In this document: in pieces, positions 6,703 through 12,015 of the stretch
Layout: each line of letters opens with the position of its first letter
How positions within the stretch are numbered: position 1 is the first letter of the stretch
Origin: Planctomycetota bacterium
Lineage (GTDB): Bacteria > Planctomycetota > Planctomycetia > Planctomycetales > Planctomycetaceae
Direction: 5' to 3'
Assembly: GCA_027622115.1 (NCBI GenBank)
Contig: JAQBZS010000114.1
Location: forward strand, 1-12,015
DNA length: 12,015 bases
Program-made: the position numbers and the translations under genes
Notes under the pieces: generated by a model
What the model saw: only the letters and a program-made list of their open reading frames with translations
The model's database searches: none
Told to the model about the DNA's origin: nothing

Positions 6703-7953
6703 ATGCCCAAACTGCCGGTCGTTGTGGTGATCTTCGCGCTGATTGCGTGCGGCGTCTTCATTGCCAACATCGTGTCATCGTCATCCACCAACGAGAACAT
6801 TGCAGACGCTCGGATTGAGCTTCCCGGCGACCCACCCATGCCGTTTCCCTACCGCCGCGATCAAATCTCGCGAGGGCATTCGGACCAATTTGTCGGAGCA
6901 AACGCTTGCCGTGACTGCCACACGGCAACGTACGAGTCCTTTCTGAAAACGGCACACTCTCGAACGTCCGCGCCGGCATCCACGGATTCAATTGCCGGCA
7001 GCTTCGACTCCGACCGCAATGAGATGTCCACATCTCACGACGATCTCAAAGTCGTGATGCGGTTGGTGGCTGGTCGATACGAGCAGAGCGCCGTAACGGG
7101 GGAAGCAGGAAACCAATGCCAGCGCCACACGGAATCATTCGACATCGTGACCGGTTCGGCCAAGATGGGGCAGACTTACCTGTATTGGAAGGAAGATCTG
7201 CTGTACCAATTGCCTGTGTCGTACTTCACGGCGACCGATAGTTGGCAGAACAGTCCAGGATTCGAGGCTGATAAAGTTCGTTTTGACCGGCCGGTGACTG
7301 CTCGTTGCATGGAGTGTCACACCACTTACATGCATGCTACGCCGGCGGCGATGAACAGCTTCTCGAAGGAGCGGACCGTCTTCGGCGTCTCGTGCGAGAA
7401 ATGTCACGGGCCAGGGAAGTCGCACGTGGACTACCACCGAGCGAATCCGGATGACCAATCTCCCCAACACATCACCAATCCGATCGACCTTCCCGTTGAG
7501 CGTCAAACCGACGTATGCTCGCTCTGCCACTCCGGGACGGGCATGCCGATCGAACCCGCCTTCAGCTACCGTCCTGGAAAGGTGCTTTCGAAATTCGTGT
7601 GGCTGGACCCACCCAAGCACAAATTCATAGGCAGCATCCACAGCGACAATCAACTGGCTCGACTGAAGATGAGCAAGTGCTTTCAGATGAGCGACGACAT
7701 GACATGCATCACTTGTCACAATCCGCACACCAACGAGCGAGGCGACCGCGCGTTGTTTTCCACTCGCTGCCAGAAATGTCACCAGCCCAAGTCATGCGGC
7801 GAGTTCGAGCGTGTGGGCTCCTCGATCTCGCAGAATTGCATTGACTGCCACATGGCTCGCAGCACGGATCCGAAGATGGTGCTGGAGACGGCCGACCGGC
7901 GACAGTTTCCCAAGATGGCTGACCACTACATTAGACTTCTGCAAGCGAAGTGA
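6703..7953 (+). CDS. Membrane-anchored heptahaem c-type cytochrome (cytochrome c554-like family)
   Basis: 416 residues. The N-terminal hydrophobic segment (residues 5-24, VVVVIFALIACGVFIANIVS) is a signal anchor, so the haem domain is periplasmic. Seven CxxCH haem sites are visible: CRDCH (69-73), CMECH (202-206), CEKCH (231-235), CSLCH (272-276), CITCH (335-339), CQKCH (356-360) and CIDCH (379-383). Family signatures include FLKTAHS (80-86), whose His85 is a likely distal haem ligand, GQTYLYWKEDLLYQLPVSYF (156-175), CEKCHGPGKSH (231-241), the CHNPH motif (338-342) and DHYIR (407-411). Many other His residues could complete bis-His ligation. The likely role is electron transfer, possibly redox catalysis, in the periplasm; no substrate can be named. 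Proteins of this type often occur near TPR/ASPIC proteins in planctomycetes, which fits the divergent operon. The haem-maturation machinery must be encoded elsewhere. The ATG has a good ribosome site. Confidence 0.93.
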   Translation: MPKLPVVVVIFALIACGVFIANIVSSSSTNENIADARIELPGDPPMPFPYRRDQISRGHSDQFVGANACRDCHTATYESFLKTAHSRTSAPASTDSIAGSFDSDRNEMSTSHDDLKVVMRLVAGRYEQSAVTGEAGNQCQRHTESFDIVTGSAKMGQTYLYWKEDLLYQLPVSYFTATDSWQNSPGFEADKVRFDRPVTARCMECHTTYMHATPAAMNSFSKERTVFGVSCEKCHGPGKSHVDYHRANPDDQSPQHITNPIDLPVERQTDVCSLCHSGTGMPIEPAFSYRPGKVLSKFVWLDPPKHKFIGSIHSDNQLARLKMSKCFQMSDDMTCITCHNPHTNERGDRALFSTRCQKCHQPKSCGEFERVGSSISQNCIDCHMARSTDPKMVLETADRRQFPKMADHYIRLLQAK

Positions 7954-7979
7954 TTGGCGGTGTGGGACATCGTGTCTTC

Positions 7980-8001
7980 GCTCGGGACAATGGTCCCAAG
8001 C
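7980..8001. terminator. Imperfect hairpin in the convergent gap, possible bidirectional terminator
   Basis: GCTCGGGAC (7980-7988) can pair with GTCCCAAGC (7993-8001) around an AATG loop, giving eight pairs and one internal C-A mismatch. It lies 26 bases after the cytochrome stop and 5 bases beyond the stop of the convergent gene, the right place for a shared terminator. There is no T-run on either side, so it is not a classic intrinsic terminator. Confidence 0.35.
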
Positions 8002-8006
8002 TACGG

Positions 8007-11000
8007 TCACGGCTGGCCGACGACCTGATACAGCGGTAAGTGGCGGAAATAAACTTCCAGCATCAACACGCGAAGCGACGTGGACATGATCCGACCGCCG
8101 GATTGTTCCCACTGGTCCGTGGGGTTCCAGGTGCCGGCCATATGGCCTTGTTTGATTTGCGAGGTTAGTAAGGTGTTGCTCATGGACTCGTTCCACTGCT
8201 GCCAATATTGGCCCTGCATGTGGTACATCACCTGAGTGCCGTAGTAGTAATAGTAACTCGTGTCGCGGCCCAACTTGGGAAGGTGACGCAGCAGATGCTC
8301 GGCACCGGCAGCCAGCCGTGGATCGTTACGTTCGGCTCCAAGATACTGCAAACACAACAACCCTTCAGCGGTCATGGCGATCTTGAAGTCCTTGCCGGTG
8401 TAGCCGAAACGACCGAGATCCTTGCCCGCACCGCCGCAGGACTTGAACCATTTCCGGACGCCGTCGAGTGTCGGCTTGGGAACATTCAGTCCAGCCATTT
8501 GGCCGCTCTTCATGGCCATGACTTGCCAGCCGACAACCGAAGTATCGGCCGGCTGATTCGGTTGATAACGCCAACCGCCCGAACCCTGATGCTGCGACTT
8601 GACGATGAAGTCAATCGCCTTCTGGGCGGCGACTTGGAACTTGGGATCACGCGTCATCGCGTACGCTTCGCACAAGGCGATCGTGGCGATGCCGTGGCTA
8701 TACATGCGACCGTTGCCTTCGCCGCCCCGTGTCAGTTCGCCATCCGGCTTTTGGCCTTTGACGAGCCAGCCGACGCCCTTGGCGACGTTGTCCTTGTACT
8801 TGCCGGACAAATGGGTGTGGCCGTCACCCAAGAACGGCAGCAGTGCCATGCCGGTGGCGGCGACATCTGAATTCACATTGCCCTGGCCGTTTGCCGTCTT
8901 GCCGTCCACCGGGAGAAACTTGGTGAGACTCCAGTTGCCGCCTTCGTGTTGTTGCGTCGCCAGCCAGGCAATCCCCAACCGCACGGCTTTCAACGCGTCT
9001 TCCTTACCGCCGAACGCCTTGATCAAATCTTTCTTCGCTTCTTCGGTGACTTGGCGGAGTTGCAACATCGCTTGCAAGCCGATGTTGTCTTGGGCGTAGT
9101 ACAGCAGCGGTGCCTTTGCATTGCGTTCCAGCAATCGTGATTTGAAGGGACTCGGCGCGAGCGCGACGTCCACGTTTTGCTTCGACAGGCTGCCCAGAAT
9201 CAATCGCCGATTGTTGCGGCGGAACGGTCCCGAAATCTGACCGTCCGTCTTGAAAGGCACGGCGGGTGGCGTCGTATCCAAACGTGCGAGTTCAACATTC
9301 AGCCCATTGCGGACGGCGGTCGGAGTCGTGGGTACGGCGGTGACACCTTCCGACGCGGCGATTGTGTTTTCGCTAATCGGTGTGTCGGCCCCCGCAAATC
9401 GAGCCACTTCGGCTTGTGGGTTTTTACCGACTTTCATCGGTTGGGCCCCGCCGGACAACCTGCGAGCCGTTTGCCCGGAGGCTGCTACTCGTGGATTCGC
9501 GGCGGCTTTGGTGGCGGATGTCTGTTCAATGGCGCCGGTGTTCGGCACGGCGGCGAGTCCCGTACGCCGCTCCACCGTCAGTTGTTCCGTTTGAACTTTC
9601 GTCGGAGTTGTGGCTGGTCCCGGCTTTTGCAACGCCGCAGTTTCGACGGCCTGCGGTCCCGCCGGAACGACGTCCGCCGTCGACTTGCGATTCAGGTCCG
9701 CGGTCGACTGATCGCTCGATGGTCCGACAGTGCTCAACGCTCCGGAGATCGGATCGATTTTAGACAGGTCCAGTTTTGCAAGTTCGATCGTTGCCTGCGG
9801 CGTCCGACCGATCAGCGGATTCGAGAGGTTGACCGATCCGGTGAGTTGCTTGTCGAGTTGAACTTCTGCGGTTTCTTTTGCCGCGGCGTTGGGCGTTGCC
9901 GTAACTGCCGTCACTTTCGCGCCGGCGACCTGTTCATTGAGTGCTGTTCGCACGGCTTTGAGTTGCCGTTGAAGGTCCATAGGGGCCGTGTTGGACTTCG
10001 GTTGGGGCGAGGCTGTGTCCGATCCCGCGACTTCCAGAGGAATCTGCTTCAGGGCTGTCAAAGCCGTGATCGTTCTTCGCTGAAGCGGCGACGCGTTCGC
10101 GTTTGCAACTGGAGTCAGTTCTTGTCGATTGACCTTGATCGCCACGGTTTGCCGTTCAAGATCCGCGTCGGGGCCGGTCGTCTTCTTGATCGCTTCAGCA
10201 ACGACTTTGTCGATGTTGCTTGGTGAAATGTTGACGTTGTTCGTCCGGTCGAGCGGGACCTGCGGAGACGCCGTCGCGGTCTCGGCGGGAGCATCCGTGG
10301 TCGTTTGTTTTTCGACCTTGGCTTCCGCGAATTCGATCGCCTGCCGGATGGCACGTCGCGGAATGGATGCCACTTGATTTGCCGGCGGCGCGACCGACTT
10401 TCGATCCACTTGAATGTCTTGGACTTGGCGGAAGGGATTCGCCGGCGCTCGCAACACGGCTTTGACTTCGTCGATGTTGACTCGGACCGGTTCCGGTGCG
10501 GAAGTCGACGCGGCATTCCGTTCCAACGAGACGGAAGTTGACGGCGTCGATTCCGAGATCTTTACGTCTTCGGCGGGCGTCGTTTGGATGTCGATCTTTG
10601 CGACTGCGAATTCGCGATCGATGTTGACTTTCCTTCTCATCAGCGGAGCGTCGGTCTTCTGCGTCGGCGGGGCGGCCTTGTTGACCACGACGTCTTCGCG
10701 AACCGGTGTTTGCGAATTCGCGGACGTCACCCGCTGCACCGTTTCCGATTCGACCTTGAAGTTTTCCGTGGTGACCGACTTGCGGGCGCGGTCGAGATTC
10801 GCGGATTCGGACTTGGCTTGATTCGGAACGTCGGTCGAGATTTCCTTGACGTTGAGGTCGGCTTTGGCAAATTCCAGCGGATTGACTCGTTGCATGCGGC
10901 GAGGCAGTGGGACGTTGTTCGGCGTGGTCATCGGCTGCGACTTATTGACGTCAACGCTGGGTCGATCGACGACTCGATTCGGCGTCTGATCCGTTCTGGT

Positions 11001-12015
11001 AACCGCTTCGATATTGACCTTGGGAATTGCTTCCGCGATCGGCTTCGCGGCAGCCTTTCGATCCAGATCGGCGTCCGTCGTTCTTGTGTTCGTCGTTTCG
11101 ACCGATGCTTGTTCGGGACGAATCACGTCCTGCTCCAATTCGATTGGAACTCGCGTGTTGCGACGGGGGAGTTGCGGAGCGTCGGTGAGCGGCGTGGGAT
11201 CGTTCTTCGCCAATTCGATCACTTCACGAGGTCGCTCGGCGGCGTCTTCTTGAACCGCCTTCACCTCATCCAAGGTGACCGTTTTTTCCTGCATCAGTTT
11301 TCTAATACGGCTGTTCCGTGTGAGTAGCGGCTTGGTCTGCTCGGGTTGCGGCGGTGTCTTTGGGAGTTCTTCCGGGACGAAGACTTTCGGCGTATTGCGT
11401 TGCAACTTCATGGGCAAATTGACGAACGCTCGGTCGGTTGGAATCGGCACATTGGGTGTCTCGGTAACTTGCCGTTCGACTTGCGGGACATCGACGGCTT
11501 CTCGTGCCTGCACATCACCAAGCTTTTCCCAGGCCTTTTCGCCCGCGTTATGGGATTGGTGGCTTCCGGTGTTGTCTTCCGACGCGGTCAACCCCTCCAG
11601 CGCACTTTTGACCTGAGCCAACAAGATCGGATCAAAGGTCACCAGAAACGCGCCGAGCCCCAAAAACAAATGCATCAACAGGGCCAGCAAGAAAAACGTC
11701 GGCACGCTGGCTCGTTTGACGGTCATGCGGCGGAAGAACCACACCAGCGATCCGATCAGCAGGATCAACAACAGGATCAACAGCAGCCAGACCCAATTGT
11801 CGGACACAAATGCGATCAACGCCGACCAGTTCGCTGCATCCCATTCGCTGACGAATTCGACTTCGCCCGCCGTGCTGGCGAACAGCGAATACTTGTTTTC
11901 CAGATGGTCCGCTGCGCCCTTGTTGCCATTGGAGTTGCGTGAAAAGAACAGCCGAAATCCCTCGGCGGACAGTGCCGGTTCGATCTCGTTGGCCGCCGTA
12001 TTGATGCTGCTGCCG
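8007..12015 (-). CDS. Giant envelope protein: PD40-like end, two TM helices, repetitive linker, C-terminal prenyltransferase/squalene-oxidase-repeat toroid (5' end cut)
   Basis: The frame is open from the stop at 8007 to the right edge (over 1330 codons). The 65 codons beyond the first possible start, a TTG at 11819, read as coding. They resemble a PD40/TolB propeller blade (NEIEPALSAEGFRLFFSRNS), so the true start lies outside. Numbering from that TTG: TM1 about 10-29, basic loop RRMTVKR (30-36), TM2 about 41-61 with a TonB-like LLMHLFLGLGAF, then a Cys- and Tyr-free linker to about 900 with ~90-residue repeats. The toroid domain, about 935-1270, has GGNWSLTKF (960-968), GGWRYQPNQPADTSVVGWQV (1081-1100), SYYYYYGTQVMYHM (1188-1201) and STSLRVLMLEVYFRHLPLY (1246-1264). 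No DxDD motif of squalene-hopene cyclases is present, so a binding role is likelier than cyclase activity. The basic loop implies that both the propeller and the toroid face outside. The gene converges on the cytochrome gene. Confidence 0.85.
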   Translation of the reverse strand, partial: GSSINTAANEIEPALSAEGFRLFFSRNSNGNKGAADHLENKYSLFASTAGEVEFVSEWDAANWSALIAFVSDNWVWLLLILLLILLIGSLVWFFRRMTVKRASVPTFFLLALLMHLFLGLGAFLVTFDPILLAQVKSALEGLTASEDNTGSHQSHNAGEKAWEKLGDVQAREAVDVPQVERQVTETPNVPIPTDRAFVNLPMKLQRNTPKVFVPEELPKTPPQPEQTKPLLTRNSRIRKLMQEKTVTLDEVKAVQEDAAERPREVIELAKNDPTPLTDAPQLPRRNTRVPIELEQDVIRPEQASVETTNTRTTDADLDRKAAAKPIAEAIPKVNIEAVTRTDQTPNRVVDRPSVDVNKSQPMTTPNNVPLPRRMQRVNPLEFAKADLNVKEISTDVPNQAKSESANLDRARKSVTTENFKVESETVQRVTSANSQTPVREDVVVNKAAPPTQKTDAPLMRRKVNIDREFAVAKIDIQTTPAEDVKISESTPSTSVSLERNAASTSAPEPVRVNIDEVKAVLRAPANPFRQVQDIQVDRKSVAPPANQVASIPRRAIRQAIEFAEAKVEKQTTTDAPAETATASPQVPLDRTNNVNISPSNIDKVVAEAIKKTTGPDADLERQTVAIKVNRQELTPVANANASPLQRRTITALTALKQIPLEVAGSDTASPQPKSNTAPMDLQRQLKAVRTALNEQVAGAKVTAVTATPNAAAKETAEVQLDKQLTGSVNLSNPLIGRTPQATIELAKLDLSKIDPISGALSTVGPSSDQSTADLNRKSTADVVPAGPQAVETAALQKPGPATTPTKVQTEQLTVERRTGLAAVPNTGAIEQTSATKAAANPRVAASGQTARRLSGGAQPMKVGKNPQAEVARFAGADTPISENTIAASEGVTAVPTTPTAVRNGLNVELARLDTTPPAVPFKTDGQISGPFRRNNRRLILGSLSKQNVDVALAPSPFKSRLLERNAKAPLLYYAQDNIGLQAMLQLRQVTEEAKKDLIKAFGGKEDALKAVRLGIAWLATQQHEGGNWSLTKFLPVDGKTANGQGNVNSDVAATGMALLPFLGDGHTHLSGKYKDNVAKGVGWLVKGQKPDGELTRGGEGNGRMYSHGIATIALCEAYAMTRDPKFQVAAQKAIDFIVKSQHQGSGGWRYQPNQPADTSVVGWQVMAMKSGQMAGLNVPKPTLDGVRKWFKSCGGAGKDLGRFGYTGKDFKIAMTAEGLLCLQYLGAERNDPRLAAGAEHLLRHLPKLGRDTSYYYYYGTQVMYHMQGQYWQQWNESMSNTLLTSQIKQGHMAGTWNPTDQWEQSGGRIMSTSLRVLMLEVYFRHLPLYQVVGQP
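9549..11171 (-). repeat. Six degenerate ~90-residue repeats in the linker of the giant protein
   Basis: Numbered from the TTG at 11819, units begin at residues 217 (LPRRNTRVPIELEQD), 305 (LPRRMQRVNPLEFAKAD), 393 (LMRRKVNIDREFAVAKID), 486 (IPRRAIRQAIEFAEAK), 579 (LQRRTITALTALKQI) and 669 (LIGRTPQATIELAKLD). That is positions 11171, 10907, 10643, 10364, 10085 and 9815, with spacings of 88, 88, 93, 93 and 90 residues. A second anchor recurs at 251 (DLDRK), 341 (NLDRA), 431 (SLERN), 523 (PLDRT), 615 (DLQRQ) and 709 (DLNRK), spaced 90, 90, 92, 92 and 94. A weaker L/V-D/E-R element about 30-45 residues later hints at half-units. DNA identity between units is low, so the duplications are old. A likely extra, poorer unit starts near residue 134, and isolated VELARLD-like motifs continue to about 848. 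Confidence 0.7.

Noticed and set aside
4721..6730. A 669-codon plus-strand open frame opposite the CRTAC1 gene
   Set aside because: It is the antisense of Ca-loop codons (GAC/GAT/AAC-rich), has no domain pattern or ribosome site, and runs over three annotated features. The minus strand has clear FG-GAP and ASPIC motifs.
9177..11327. Arg-rich plus-strand open frames (9177-10226 and 10584-11327)
   Set aside because: They are antisense to the repetitive linker. The Arg/Phe/Gly-rich translation is typical of reverse-complemented low-complexity coding DNA, and the minus-strand frame is unbroken for over 4 kb.
8007..11819. The giant gene starting at the TTG at 11819
   Set aside because: The frame stays open and coding-like to the window edge, with a PD40-like sequence directly upstream and no ribosome site at the TTG. 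It is treated as 5'-truncated by the window.

Overview
The window looks like chromosomal DNA of a planctomycete (Planctomycetota, probably a Pirellulales/Planctomycetales-type heterotroph). The strongest marker is a DUF1559 pseudopilin with a textbook GFTLIELLVVIAII N-terminus. This family is greatly expanded in that phylum. Two CRTAC1/ASPIC-UnbV proteins, a small transthyretin-like 'carboxypeptidase regulatory-like' protein, a multihaem cytochrome c of the kind often found near TPR/ASPIC proteins, and a planctomycete-style prenyltransferase/squalene-oxidase-repeat protein all agree with this. No RNA genes, transposons, CRISPR arrays or origins were seen.

Layout. (1) Positions 1-6568 are all minus strand and read right to left as a tightly spaced probable operon. 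It contains a membrane-anchored CRTAC1 protein (4787-6568), a single-pass protein with a transthyretin-like domain (4217-4750), a DUF1559 pseudopilin (3123-4127), a CRTAC1 lipoprotein (1249-3117), and a TPR protein (1-1231) that runs off the left edge. Gaps are 36, 89, 5 and 17 bases. (2) A 134-base divergent intergenic region (6569-6702) holds a plausible minus-strand sigma70-like promoter. (3) A plus-strand heptahaem cytochrome c (6703-7953) is transcribed away from the operon. (4) A 53-base convergent gap (7954-8006) holds an imperfect hairpin. (5) One very large minus-strand gene fills 8007-12015 and is cut by the right edge. It encodes the end of a PD40/TolB-like propeller, two transmembrane helices, an approximately 840-residue low-complexity linker built from degenerate ~90-residue repeats, and a C-terminal alpha/alpha-toroid of the prenyltransferase/squalene-oxidase repeat class.

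Working together. Every product carries an export or membrane signal or predicts an extracytoplasmic domain, so this is a cell-envelope locus. A simple reading is a surface or periplasmic assembly: Ca-binding propellers (the CRTAC1 pair), a pseudopilin, a beta-sandwich partner and a TPR scaffold, next to a membrane-anchored haem wire. No substrate or reaction can be assigned from sequence alone. Both edge genes are open to the window boundary and therefore incomplete. Several start codons were placed downstream of the longest open frame, because the long versions overlap neighbours or push export signals away from the N-terminus.
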